From: Bemisia tabaci | Taxonomy: Eukaryota; Arthropoda; Insecta; Hemiptera; Aleyrodidae | Assembly: GCF_918797505.1 (NCBI RefSeq) | Contig: NC_092801.1 | Coordinates: forward strand, 37,316,517-37,380,516 | Reading direction: 5' to 3' | DNA length: 64,000 bases | Shown: positions 51,316-63,139 of the stretch, one piece after another | Layout of the letters: each line of letters opens with the position of its first letter | How positions within the stretch are numbered: the first letter of the stretch is position 1 | Position numbers and translations under genes: made by a program | The notes under the pieces: generated by a model | Told to the model about the DNA's origin: nothing | The model's database searches: none | What the model saw: the letters and a program-made list of their open reading frames with translations, nothing else

Positions 51316-53043
51316 TCCGTTGCCAATCAACAAAAAATGTGGGCTGCGAGAAGGTAAATGGTGCGGTCTGTTTCAGGGCATCAAGTCCAATTTTAATTTT
51401 TTATACTTCGGGGAAGGAGCTAAAACTGAACCTAATTTTAGAAGAAATAAATGAATACCCTTACATAATCACAACAAAAGCCCTTTAAGATTGAGTATTT
51501 TGTATAAATGGGTAGATTGATTACATGGATCGTATCAAAGGTATATTGATTTTGCCCTAAGTGGGCTCAGAGTGCCATCTGCGAATAGGGTTGTTTTTCC
51601 TTTTCTGAGTTTAAGCTTCCAAAAAGGTGCTAGAATAGCATTATGATAGAAACATCCATAATGCATGAATCATATCAGAAGTTTTTTTTTTTTTCTTTTT
51701 TTGTATCGTGGAGATAAAAAATCTGCCAACAGATACCAAACTTTAACCGACTGTCACCAACCTCATAAAGGTTTTGGGTATCTCACAAGAGATAGTTGGA
51801 CCCGATATGAAAGTAGGGCGCCACCAGTTAAAAGATGTATGTAGTTTTGGCCGGGAAAATAATAAACAAATTTGAAAATTTTGTAAGTCGTTGTTTTGAT
51901 AACAAAACGATAGAAAAAATAATAAACAAAGTTCTTATTTGAGCAAAGCTCACTGAGTTTACTTGGAGAAAAAAACTAATGGGTTGATCTCGACTAAAAA
52001 CAGACTCCACGGCATTACACCGCGGGGTGAGACACGCCGGAATCGCCTGAGGGCATATCTTCGGCTGGTAAAGAAGAAGGAAAAAAAATCAGAAGCATGG
52101 ATTTTACCCACGAGGGACTCTGCGCCGTCCACAAATATGACTGTTTTTCTTATGCAGCGTTTAAGTCTCCTAATATGTGCGAGATTGCAAGACGACGTAT
52201 GATAAGCGACGTATGATAGAACTGGCCCCTTTGTTAACGGTTCTTCTTGAGGGTAAAGATGATTAAATGTGTAAATTTAGAATGATATGCGATTGGAATT
52301 ACTTATTTAGAGTAAAAAGACGAAAAACTATGCTGTGATTTTTTTATTGGTATAAAAAAGAAAAAGTTGCACTTTTCTGCCTTAAAATATGCAGTAATGT
52401 GTCACTGGCGTGTTTCAGTGCATTGTTTACAAGTAATTTGTTGAGGGAGACAAAAGATGGATTTAAGAGTATATTATTAACGCGATGTTTAGGTCGACCC
52501 ACGGTGCGCCGACGAGTCGAAGTCGACTATCGTCGTTTCTCTGAGGTAAGGGCATACCTCAATCTCCAAGTGAGCCCGGTGCTCCGCATAACAGTATACT
52601 TTCTGAGGCTCATGTGGAAATAGAGATATGCCCTTGCGTTGAAGGAGCGAGGATGTCAAATTCGGTCGAAACTGTTGAAAGAAAAAAACTCACTCAGCCT
52701 TGACATTTCTGCTGTCGATTGATCAAATGACTTTATGAAGCCAATTTTAAATGCCTATCCACTGAATCACAATAGATTTTTAACTTCCGGAAGACGAGGA
52801 GGGGCGAAAAGTTCGCGGAATCTGTGTTTCAGCTTCCGGAGCCGAAATTGCAGCATCTTTTAGCCTCTCTGGCGTTCCTCAAAAACAGCTTTAAAAATTG
52901 AGGAGATTGGAAATGGTTACAAACAACAGAGATTGATTTAAGAAATACGGGGCATGTCAGAGAAATTTAGTTTCGGATTCGAATGATCATACTCTAGTGG
53001 CTAATTATATATCTGATTATATTCTTGACATGGAACTTTAAAT
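51316..53043. other. Unassigned intergenic DNA
   Basis: Contains an imperfect inverted repeat about 52549-52636 (AAGGGCATACCTC / GAGATATGCCCTT) and a related GAGGGCATATCTTC at 52048. No gene supported. Confidence 0.45.
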
Positions 53044-53165
53044 GAACGTATCTCTATCAAACGGAACTATGTGCATTAAAGCGTGAGCCCTGTCATGCAT
53101 ATATTCTTATGGGTCTCAGGGCTCACGTCTTAATGCACATAGTTCCGTTTGGCAGAAATACGTCC
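53044..53165. mobile_element. Palindromic MITE, GGACGTATTT family
   Basis: 122 bp; same centre GGGTCTCAGGGCTCA; 4-bp duplication AAAT on both sides. Confidence 0.85.
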
Positions 53166-53169
53166 AAAT

Positions 53170-54405
53170 ACACTCAGGTATCCACTTAAACGAGGCTTAG
53201 AATACAATGACCTACAATGGCAGTCGTTATTAGATAAATCATGTGTGTATGATGTTCTGATTTTCAGAGGTTGACTTGTTCCAAACTTTGGAGGGGAAAG
53301 TTGGGTATCAGAATTGGTGACCTCTCTCTGATAACGGAGGAAAGGTTTCCTTCACATTCTTCCAGAAGTTTGCTGAAAGGGCCCCTGAGGGTCCTTTCTG
53401 GCCCAAAATATAGGGAACGACTTATGTTTTGGACCTATTACACCCTTTCAGCTTCCTAGCTAGTCCTAGAGCTCCTTAAGTATGAATTAATGAACTTCCC
53501 TGTAATGAAATTAAAAAAAGAAGACAAAAAGAAAAAAAAAACTTATACGAGTTATGGCTATGGAGTATTAACTACCATTGGGTTTTGGGATTTCTTTGGA
53601 ATTATTTATCTCTCTCCGGCACATTGTTTTCCTATTTCTATTTCTTCATCTCCTTTTTTCAGATGCAAGTATCTCGGCAGTGTATCAGCGTAAATCAGCA
53701 AAAATACGGTTGCTTAATTTGGTCTCTAACACCATCGTTGACTCGAAAAAATTGTAAATAGAATCGACAGAGTCTTGGAACGCTGGTCAGCATTTAGTTT
53801 TCCAAGTCCTCACTCTTGAATGATTTGTGTTTACGGAGTTACAATAAACCTTTGTAATCGAAATGGACCGTTTTGAACGAGTCTGGTTTCTGGTAAGATG
53901 AAAAAGCGCCTTAATCTACACTTGCTGCCAAGTGTAACAAATGGTTTCAAGTAGGTTTGAAGGAGCTTTTTTGAGGCCGCTGTATATTATCCGAGGCAAG
54001 TGTTGAATTGTTTCGTCCTTGCTAAACTCAGTAAAATAACAATATGGAGGTTAAAAAAAAATGTACGAAATTAAAATGGTTTAAAGTTACAATTACGGCA
54101 CCAATTCTTTTTTGAAAAAATTCCACATTTTCCATTCCGATTTTACATTTCTGTCTGAATTCTTCCTTGTGCACTAAAAAATCTTTACAGGTTCTTGAAC
54201 AAGTTCTTGGTAGGAAGTTATCGATTTGAATCGATAGACAAACTAAAAATATACGGATCTCCATGATATCTTCATTTTGTTTTTGTATTTTCTTCTTATT
54301 CTTAAAAATACAATAACCAAAATATTTCCGTGGAATTTTCTGTGACTTTTTCCGAAAGAGTGAATGGAATCACCAGACTTGAAGCAAAAACTAATTTATA
54401 GTTTA

Positions 54406-54452
<47 letters not shown>

Positions 54453-55340
54453 AGACAGTGTGAGCAGAGTCTTGTAACGTTGTCGCAAAAATCAGAGATA
54501 CTCATTATTCACCTTCTACCATCGTTACGTATATAAGCTTTCCTACACGGTAAACTACGGTCGCAATGAATCAGTTTCAGAACTAAAACATATCTACATT
54601 AATTTATTGTCTCTATTGTTTTGTCGATTATTTACTCTTGTTCCTTACTTTCAGGCAGACATTTTCACTGTTCATCTTCGTCCGAATTAATATTAAAGAT
54701 TTTCGAATGTACATTATTGAACCTTTCTGGCATACCGTTGTATGAAAGTTACAGATAAGTTTTTTAGGGGGAATGGGGGTTTGGAGTCTCATACTTAAAC
54801 TTTTAAAACAAAAAAGTAAAAAATTCGACTTCAACTATCTCTTCGATCGAAAAAGTACCACATAAAATAGATTTTCTCTCCAAAGTCGGCGATTCGCTCA
54901 TACAACAAAGGGTTAACTTTTAACTATACTAATACAAATATTTGTGTTTTTGTGCTACTTTTGGTTAATATAGAACGCAAACCAATACACATTTTTTGTT
55001 GATAGCGACTTTGTTAGGTATTCACCACTCGTTTTTCATTAAATTTCTTCAAGAAAACTTGCTGACATTATTTATTGAAATTGTCAACCGAAGGCTGCGT
55101 TTTTTGTGTGTTATACTTCCTGTATCAACCGAACTTTTGTGCCAATTTTTCTCTCTGCGTAGACAAGAGGAACAAAAAACACTAGCTCAATTGAACTATT
55201 GCAATTGAACATTTCAAGCTCCTGCAACGTATCCCCAGCCGGAGTGACTTTTTGTTTTTTTATAAATAAGTCCAAGCAGCTTCATTCTCCCCCACCGTTA
55301 CAACTATAATTACAGTGTTGTAGATTTGCGGCGCACGCTT
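53170..55340. other. Unassigned intergenic DNA
   Basis: AT-rich, with an A run at 54411-54450. Short frames here have no recognisable domain. Confidence 0.5.
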
Positions 55341-55684
55341 AGTCCTAGCTCAAGGAAAACGCCTATTCAACTAATTGCAATCTTGGGGGAATTCAACTTT
55401 TGGGAAGCCCCTCTTCTGTGATGATTTATTCAACCATCATGCTAATGAAGAGAGTAGTATGAGCCTATGGTCGCCGTCGCGCTTCCTCTAATAAACCATG
55501 CATTTTCTGAAATACTTGTTACTAATTTCCTTCCAAATTGGCGAAAAATTTCGTTCAATTTTGTATCTAAAGTATTCGAAAATTTTGAGGAAAAATATAT
55601 GTATCATTCCTGAAAATTAAATATTTCATCGCGGGGAATAGGGCAACTTTCGATTGTTCATGCGCGTTTTTCGTTGGCATGGCA
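55341..55684. mobile_element. MITE, CTGCCGTGC family, degenerate
   Basis: Left end CTCAAGGAAAACGCC and right end GCGTTTTTCGTTGGCATGGCA; adjoins the next copy almost directly. Confidence 0.5.
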
Positions 55685-55686
55685 TT

Positions 55687-55939
55687 CTGCCGTGCTAAAG
55701 AAGAACGCTGTATGAACATTCGAGGGTTGCCAAATTTACTTTGATAACAAGTTCATTTTTGAGAAAATTTATGAATATTTTTCCATGAAATTTTCAAGAA
55801 CTTTGTGTGAAACTGCGAACAATACTATCTGAAAAATTGGAAGGAAAATACTCATAAGTTTACCGGGAAAGTCGTGTTTTAGCAAAGGAAATTTGGCAAC
55901 GCCTGAAGGTTCATACGGTGTTTTTCCTTAGCTCGGCAG
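55687..55939. mobile_element. MITE, CTGCCGTGC family
   Basis: Ends CTGCCGTGCTAAAG and CCTTAGCTCGGCAG; flanks CATT and TATT (3 of 4 match). Confidence 0.8.
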
Positions 55940-55967
55940 TATTATGGTCTGCAGTAGAGTCAGGCTT

Positions 55968-56089
55968 GGACGTATTTAAATCAAAAGGAAATATGCCCAT
56001 TCTTACGTGAGCCCTGAAATCCATCAGGATACATGCAAGTCAGAGCTCATGTAACAATAAGTATAGTTCCTTTTGATGTAAGTACGTCC
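55968..56089. mobile_element. Palindromic MITE, GGACGTATTT family
   Basis: Diverged 122-bp copy with ends GGACGTATTTAAATC and GTAAGTACGTCC; flanks GCTT and TCTT. Confidence 0.75.
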
Positions 56090-56513
56090 TCTTGTTCCCC
56101 AATGATGATGAGATGATACTACGTATCTTTGATTTCCACGAGGAAACTGGGGAATTCCCGACGATGCAGGCTCCGGAGGAAATATGTCTTGTTGAACTAT
56201 ATATTGCTCGACGGCATCTCAGAATTTGCGTATCCTTTATCAGTTTCTCACCCAATCTTCATCGTGTTTCATCGTATACCTCTTGCGTTGTGACTTTTTT
56301 CTTATCGATGCAATTGCAAGGCGTGAATACTTCGTCGGATACTTTGAGGTATTTAATTTATTGAAACATTTTCTTGGTTTTTATTCTGTTGCTTCTTCAC
56401 TGTATCGATGAGTCCGAAAAATGCGGATCTCAGATTTTGACATTGATAACTTCCGCTCATGTCTTGTTTTTCTAAAGGATACAGTTTGTGCATGCTTTCA
56501 TTTGGACTACATT

Positions 56514-56640
56514 TAGCAATTTGGAACTATAATTTCTAGCCCGGTTTGAAAACAACGTAAGTGCCATTAGTTTCCCTATGCACATAAGTGTTTTTCCAAA
56601 AAAGCCAGAATTTATAGTTCCAACTTGCAGAATGCAGTCC
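56514..56640. mobile_element. Palindromic MITE, GGACTACATTTTGCAA family
   Basis: Ends GGACTACATTTAGCAATTTG and GCAGAATGCAGTCC; 4-bp duplication ATTT on both sides. Confidence 0.85.
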
Positions 56641-56783
56641 ATTTATTTTTTCACTCAAAAACACACAAAATTGCAACGAGAATTTTTCATTATTTTCACT
56701 CGATGAGAATGAAATAATACTCGGAGATTTTTATAAAAGTGTGTCTCCATCTTATTTTTAATAAAAAACGTGGCTGAAAGATA

Positions 56784-57031
56784 TGAAGGGCTTGGAGGAC
56801 AAGGCGCATAAGTGCAGTTTTCGCTATTTCTAGAAATACGTGTTTGAAGTTTTGAAATTACATGGATCCTTATGGCGGAAAGAAAGTTGAAACTAACTAT
56901 TTGTTCCTTGAAAATATAAATTTAGGAGCGACTTTTTCACAGAATTAGTATCAAGCCTAGTGTTACTTGAAATCTTCAATATCTTGATTCTTCCAAAACT
57001 GCACTTATGCGCCTTGTCCTCCGAGCCCTCC
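56784..57031. mobile_element. MITE with 36-bp TIRs (AGGGCTTGGAGGAC)
   Basis: Left AGGGCTTGGAGGACAAGGCG with GCATAAGTGCAG, right CTGCACTTATGC with TCCTCCGAGCCCT. 248 bp, single copy in the window. Confidence 0.72.
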
Positions 57032-57946
57032 ATCTGTATTATGATCGAGGATAATGATTTTTGTTGAGGCAAACTAAAACGGAAGGTCGTAAATGATAAA
57101 TTTTAGTTTTCCTTTTGAAAGTAGGATAGAAACTTTGCAGTATCTTTAACCGCGAGACTCATTATGGCGCTCATCATTATTTTCTGTGGATTATCATCAC
57201 ACGCTAACGCATAATATCTGGTATCATACAATATTGAAGGCGATTTATATGGCTTTTCGCCAAGTCTCCGATTCATTGGCCCAATCAGTCCATTTTAAGT
57301 GATGAAAAAATAAATATTGTTATTTTGCTGCTGGGCATAAATATTAAAACTGTAATTTTTTTCTTTTTCTCAAACTCCATTGCAAGTACACTCACCGTTT
57401 GTATCCACAACATACCAAAGAATTCTCAACCGAACTCTGATTAATTCTGCTTTTGTAGCCCGCTTGGATAAATATGTCGTTATAATTAGAAAGCAATAAT
57501 TACCCAAGTAGACCTTACACGGCAATGTGTACATCATTTAAGGTATTATTCAATCAATTAATTTTCACACAAATTTGTTCAATTTTAAAAATAGGCAATA
57601 AGTATTCTTGGCTAAAACATGTTTTCATCTTTTTCTGTTACAGAACAGAGGAACATCCGACCGTGTATCTGAAGGGCTTGATGGTTGTTGCAGTGAAGAA
57701 TCATTACTTTAATTACGAGAGAAAAAAACAACTTCCACCATATTTATTCGTAGAAATGTCTTTCAGAATGCCATAATATGACGTGTACCCTATATCTATA
57801 TAAAAAAATTACAAAGAAACGAAAACTTATTAAATATTAATATACTTATTCTACACACAAATTTTTTATCCGTTTCTTATTGGTTAAAAAAAAATATTCT
57901 TTGTCCATCAGTTTCAATGTCCAGCGTGCAGAGGAGGAGCACATTT

Positions 57947-58328
57947 GGACGTATTTCTACCAAACAGACCTATGTGCAAGTGAGAAATGTGGGGTGTGCT
58001 CGTTAGTTCTCTTTGCGTAAGAGTGAATGAGAATAATAAAGCGCCAGTGACGTCAGCGGCAACAAACGAGACCGGGGCGCACCGGGGAGATCCCCGCGGG
58101 GTGTCATTAACTCATGAGTCCTGTCCACAAGGCTCTCTTGCCAAGCCCGCGGCTCATGAATTACGCATTCAGTTGCACATAGGTCTGTTTGATAGAATGC
58201 AATATCCCGCTTTTCCAATTCTTCAAAAGGAATCACGCCCACTTTTATACATTGCTTCTTATGCAGCTTCCACGAGCACACCCCATATTTCTCACCTCCA
58301 CATAGGTCTGTTTGGTAGAAATACGTCC
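57947..58328. mobile_element. Long foldback variant of the GGACGTATTT family (382 bp)
   Basis: Same ends, GGACGTATTTCTACC and GGTAGAAATACGTCC, with 4-bp duplication ATTT on both sides. Arms include AGACCTATGTG and CACATAGGTCTGTTT, and inner GAAATGTGGGGTGTGCTCG pairs with its inverse at 58272-58292. GC-richer interior. Overlapping open frames on both strands are palindrome shadows. Confidence 0.8.
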
Positions 58329-58519
58329 ATTTGACGCCACAGACTCGCATTTTACCGAACTTATTTCTCTAATCAGCGGTAGCCCCCGGACCACTTTCCC
58401 AAATAATCTCGCCAATGCCATCCCATCAGACTGATTATTGAAATTGATAGACAAAACGATGGGCATAAAGAGACGACGAGAAATCTGTTGAGCCCAAAAA
58501 CTTCACATCTCATCCTACT

Positions 58520-58773
58520 CTGCCGTGCTAAGGAAAAACGCCGTATGAGCCTCCAGGCGTTGCCAAATATCCCTTGATAAAACACGAATTTCCTGGTAAA
58601 CATATCAATATTTTTCTCCCAATTTTTCATATAATTTTGTTCGCGATTTCAACCGAAGTTCCTGACAATACCAAGGAAAAATATTCAAAACTTTGCCTCA
58701 AAAATAAACATTTCATCGAAGGCAACTCGGCAACTGTCGAATGCTCATACGGCGTTCTTCCTTAGCAAGGCAG
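58520..58773. mobile_element. MITE, CTGCCGTGC family
   Basis: Ends CTGCCGTGCTAAGG and CCTTAGCAAGGCAG; flanks TACT and TACA. Confidence 0.82.
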
Positions 58774-59106
58774 TACACTAGAGTCCCTTTATACCGAGAG
58801 TCAAGACAACCCCCCCTCTCATGGAGTCACAAACAGGAATAAACATAACACAAATTGACAGTTTTCCGTAATCTTTGATCGGCCCATTCTCAAATTCCTT
58901 TCTCCGTTCCTTTTCTCATTCCATTTGTTCCTTGCCAAACGTGTAATTCCCTGGTCCACTCCAGATTATAATCTTTGGAATCGAAGAAAATGTAATCTTT
59001 ATTCTCGTTTGAAACACTACGGAGGTCGAAAATACGGGAACCAATCAGAAATGGATTCACATTGTCTTGACTCTCAGTATAAAGTGTCTCTACAGTACAC
59101 ACCCGG

Positions 59107-59419
59107 AGAAAAAAAACCTCGTGCACAGGACCCGAAGTTTAGGCCATATGGATCTCTGAAGTTTTCGGATTGAGCATCTGAACACTTAGGTCTAGCTGTC
59201 GAGGTTTGGATCATACATCTAAAACTTCAGCTCTTACATCTGAAGTACTTCCGATGTGAGAACCGAAGTATGTACTTCAGATGTAAAGACTGAAGTTTCA
59301 GATGTGTGATCCAAACCTCAGCAGCTGGACCTAAAGTGTTCAGATGCTCAATCTGAAAACTTCAGAGATCCATATGACTTAAACTTCGGGCCCCACGCAC
59401 GAAGTTTTTTTTCTCCGTG
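59107..59419. mobile_element. ~310-bp foldback element
   Basis: GGAGAAAAAAAACCTCGTGCA pairs with the right end (GCACGAAG...TTCTCCGTGC). Inner arms GATCTCTGAAGTTTTC and GGTTTGGATCA pair with their inverses; the centre is ACTTCAGATGT-type repeats. Confidence 0.75.
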
Positions 59420-60013
59420 CAGCACATCACAAAAACAAATTATTTCAATTTCGACCTAGCAACCGTGGAAATGCCGTCCATGCTGCGCGCTCTCCATACA
59501 AATAGCGAGCGGGTTCGATGGCTGAATTTAGATCGCGCCCTTCGGAGGAACCGAGGAAGGGAAGTGGGAAGCAACCAGAACGAGGAACGAGGGAAAAGGA
59601 ACGCACAGACAGGATCTAGGATCCTCCGGGATAAGGTTCGTCGAACCGCGGTCTAGCAGCGGACGTTCTTGGAAGAGGGCCGTGCCATACTACACAAAAG
59701 GCAAAGGCCGATCCAACGACCTTGGTCGCTATGATCCATGCTCCGCGGACGAGTTTTTTTCGAAGTTAAAGATGTTTCCGACGTCTGCGTAGAATTTATA
59801 GGCTCCGAAGTATCGGTGGACGGACGGAAAATAATGGGGAATCCTTCGCGGAAACTTCGGTTTACGGAAAAATGATGGCGAGGGGTCGGTCGGATTCCCG
59901 TGAAGGTCGATGTTTGAACGTATACCAAGGACGTAGCGTTGTTTGGTCCAGAATATAAATGAGAGCGGGGGAATGAAACGCTTACTGGCAGTGGACTATC
60001 TAGCCCTTGATCC

Positions 60014-60016
<3 letters not shown>
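59420..60016. other. GC-richer unassigned block
   Basis: Composition differs from its surroundings, and there is a TATAAATGAG box near 59956. Facing frames of 79 and 91 aa have no family resemblance I can name. Could be the 5' region of a gene or of a retroelement. Confidence 0.35.
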
Positions 60017-60060
<44 letters not shown>

Positions 60061-60311
60061 AAGTTATGAGAAGTTAGACATGGATGAAAGACATTAACCT
60101 TCCCTGCCGAGGAAAACATGCGAAAATCACATCCCTAGTTGCAGAACCATAGAAGGAAAAGATGAAGATTATGTTATAGATATGAAGATGAAATGAAGGT
60201 ATAGAAAAAATCATAATTTTCGTGAGCTTTTCGCAAACATACTAAAAAATCTTCTAAATCGCGAAAACCTCACAAAAAATGATAACCTCCTTGGGTTTAT
60301 TTTTCTTATCT

Positions 60312-60313
<2 letters not shown>

Positions 60314-60352
<39 letters not shown>
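60314..60352. repeat. Poly(A) tract cutting the LINE fragment
   Basis: A run on the plus strand, so a T run on the LINE coding strand, exactly where the reverse transcriptase frame ends. A second A run lies at 60017-60057. Confidence 0.8.
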
Positions 60353-60355
<3 letters not shown>

Positions 60356-61037
60356 CTTATGAGACATTACAACCCCCGCTGTCTTCCAGACGGAGGGTAT
60401 CCAGCAGAGGGCCAGCGATGCACTAAAGATATCTGCCAATTTTTTAATTGCTATATTAGGCAAATTTGTAAGCATATCACCAGAGACCAAGTCCAGTCCA
60501 GGCGCCTTTTTAACTTTAATTTTATATTCAATTAAGTCAGCTACCTCCCGACGCTTCACTTCGGCAAAGGGTTCAGGGGGCGGTGGGATTATTTTCGCCT
60601 GTTCGACTTTGATGTCAATATCTGATTTGATGTTAGCATTGGGTTGGAGGACTTCAGATAAATGCCGGGAAAATTCATTTGCTATGTCTTGGTGAGTTTT
60701 AGTACATCCTCCCGTTATGAGGGGTGTGCTAAGTGGCTCATTGAAAGAGTCATTCTTTTTCAGATACTTGGTGGTTTTCCACAGGGAGTAATCTGTTGTG
60801 GGTGTAGGTGTGAGTTCTTTCAAGAAATTGTATGTTTGTTGTTGTCTGAATTCTGATATTAAATTAGTGGTCTCTCTATTTACTTTATTAAAATATAGTT
60901 TGTCTAAGTAATGGCGGGGTTTTTGCCATTTAACACGGAGACGGCGTCTTTCAAGGATTAGGTCGCGGATTTCAAGAGGCAAATTTAATTGGCTGTTAGT
61001 ATATTTGATTACAGGAGAAGCGTGGGCGGCAGCCGAT
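60353..61037 (-). pseudogene. Jockey-like LINE ORF2 fragment (endonuclease-RT linker and early RT)
   Basis: Open on the minus strand from about 61037. Reads LPLEIRDLILERRRLRVKWQ, then SLWKTTKYLKK, KKAPGLDLVSGDML and IPSVWKTAGVVM, the linker and first fingers motif (KAPGxDxI) of Jockey-type reverse transcriptases. The frame runs into a homopolymer tract (60314-60352) before the catalytic (Y/F)xDD motif, so it is truncated at both ends. Other non-LTR clades remain possible. Confidence 0.75.
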
Positions 61038-61314
61038 TAAACTTTAAATCAATTAAAATTTTGTGATTTCACGCATCTAGACTAAATTTTTTGTCAAGTC
61101 ATATTTAATAGATGAAATAATGCAGATATTCAAGAAAAATAACTTTCCCTCCACTGTGAAAGTAAACTTCGTGCAGCAGCCTTTAAACATCACCTTGGCT
61201 TACCATCAATGGGCATCGTAATTTTCTACTTTTCTACTCCTGCGTTAAAGTCTCCTTGTGATAGACTCGGAACGGTGCAGAGTAACACAATGATTACAAA
61301 CCGTAGATCCTATA

Positions 61315-61565
61315 CTGCCGTGCTATGGAAAAACGACGTATGAACCTTCAGGCGTTGCAATATTTCCTTTGATAAAACAAGAATTTCCTAGTAAATGTAT
61401 GAATATTTTTCTTCCAATTTTCCAAATAATTTTGTTCTCAATTTAACCAAGCTCCAGAAAATCTCAAAGAAAAATGTTCATAACTTTCCTCAAAAATAAA
61501 CCTTATATCTAAGGAGATTTGGCAACTCTCGGATGTTCATACGGTGTTCTTCCTTTGCACGGCAG
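61315..61565. mobile_element. MITE, CTGCCGTGC family
   Basis: Ends CTGCCGTGCTATGG and CTTTGCACGGCAG. 4-bp duplication TATA at 61311-61314 and 61566-61569. Confidence 0.84.
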
Positions 61566-61947
61566 TATACCACACAGACTTATGACATCACCTTGGTCTA
61601 TCATACATGACGAGTAGAAATTCAAAACCTGGCGAGCGTCATCAGGTTATTGATAAAATATGCATGTTGCTCCTCAGCGTAAAGTGCCCCGTTTTTATTG
61701 AATTTCCATTAGAAAAGTTTCTCTAAATTTGGTCTATTAAAAACTGGTGCCCCATTAAAGGCACCTGGTGGCACTTATTAGGTATTGAATTTCTACTCTC
61801 CGTGTAAAGAAGAAAATTCACACTTCTTCAGCTTCGTGTTGCTCTCACCTGAAAATTTCAGATTCGTACGGTTCAATAAAAAGATGGTCAATCTCAGGTT
61901 TTGACGTTACTTATTTATGTTTTTCATTTGTACAGCCAGAAGCTACA

Positions 61948-62272
61948 CTTCCGTGCTAAGGGAGAACGCCGTATAAACCCTCAGGCGTTGCCAAATTTCC
62001 TCCGCTAAATTACGAATTTTCGGGAAAATATTTAAATATTTTTCTCCCAAATTTGGGGCCAAAATTTGACGCCAAAAGGCGGCCGTAAAAGCGGCTAGCG
62101 GCTTATACATACATTCTTCCAAATTTGCAGATAATTTTGTCCGCAATTTCACCTCAAGTTCCTGAAAATGTCAAGGAAAAATATTCATAACTTTCTTCAT
62201 TATTAAACGTTTTGTCGGAGGAAATTTGGCACCTCTCGAATGTTCATACGGCGTTTTTCCTCAGCACAGCAG
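61948..62272. mobile_element. MITE, CTGCCGTGC family, long variant
   Basis: 325 bp against about 252 in other copies. About 70 extra bases near 62040-62110 (GGCGGCCGTAAAAGCGGC) sit between two similar CTTCCAAATTT/CTCCCAAATTT segments. Ends CTTCCGTGCTAAGG and CTCAGCACAGCAG. Confidence 0.75.
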
Positions 62273-62694
62273 ATAAAAGCAAAACTCGTAAAAGGAATGG
62301 GGAAACAACTTTTGAAAGGCTCGTTTCCACACCACCTTAGGAGAGTCCGATCAGGTAAATGATACAGCACTGCTCCTGGAGGTAGAGCTTTAGGCGCGCT
62401 TTTTTTAACGTGGTATCGCCATGAGCCCTAATCCACGTGGGAGGGGGGAAGGGAATAAAGTACTTACCAACGCTGACGCAGCTCCAGCTTCCACTGCTCC
62501 ATGCCATTTTTGATTCTGCTAAAAATCAGCTCTGCTCGGAGGACGGAAGTAGTGCCCACTAAAACTGAATAACGATTATAACCCTTATTTAGAAATGAGG
62601 AGAAATGAAACGGTAGCTAACCTTCGGTTGCGGGAACGACGGCAGCTGCACCTGAAACAGAAGAAAAAAAAAAAAAAAAAAAAAAAAAATCGAC

Positions 62695-62764
62695 GATCCT
62701 GGTACGATGATCCTGGTACGATGATCCTGGTACGATGATCCCGGTACGACGATCCCGTTACGAT
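62695..62764. repeat. 14-bp tandem repeat, 5 units
   Basis: Units GATCCTGGTACGAT x3, then GATCCCGGTACGAC and GATCCCGTTACGAT. Follows an A run and precedes the GC-rich inverted repeat. Confidence 0.85.
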
Positions 62765-62857
62765 GACGGCCTCCCCCAACCCCGGCTTCCGGCCCCTCCG
62801 GCCCCCAGGTTCCTTTCCCCCCTCCTCCCTTTTTTTTTTTTTTTTTTTTTTTTTTTC

Positions 62858-63139
62858 CACTCGTGGCTTGCTGAGATCCTCCGGGGCGTAACGCCCCGGA
62901 GCCGCCGTCGCCGGCAGGGGCGCCCGTCGGGACCCCATAAGGGTCCGTTGGGCGCCCCCACCCCCGACCCCCCACGAGGGGGGAAAAAGCCCCCCCTTGC
63001 GGGGGGGCAAAGACCCCCCTCGCGGGGGGTCGGGGGCAGGGACGCCCAACGGACCCACGGGGTCCCGGCGGGCGCCCCTGCCGGCGACGGCGGACCCCGG
63101 GACGTAACGCCCCGGAGGATCTCAGCAAGCCAGTCGCGG
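62858..63139. repeat. GC-rich 280-bp inverted repeat between T and A tracts
   Basis: TGGCTTGCTGAGATCCTCCG at the left and the inverse CGGAGGATCTCAGCAAGCCA at the right; inner arms GGCAGGGGCGCCC and GGGCGCCCCTGCC. The left arm is preceded by a T run (62831-62856), the right arm followed by an A run. The layout is therefore two head-to-head copies with poly(A) tails pointing outward. Base composition is unlike the AT-rich surroundings. Frames across it on both strands are low-complexity. Confidence 0.75.

Noticed and set aside
58003..58350. 115-codon open frames on both strands
   Set aside because: Mirror products of the 382-bp foldback element, with the same length on each strand.
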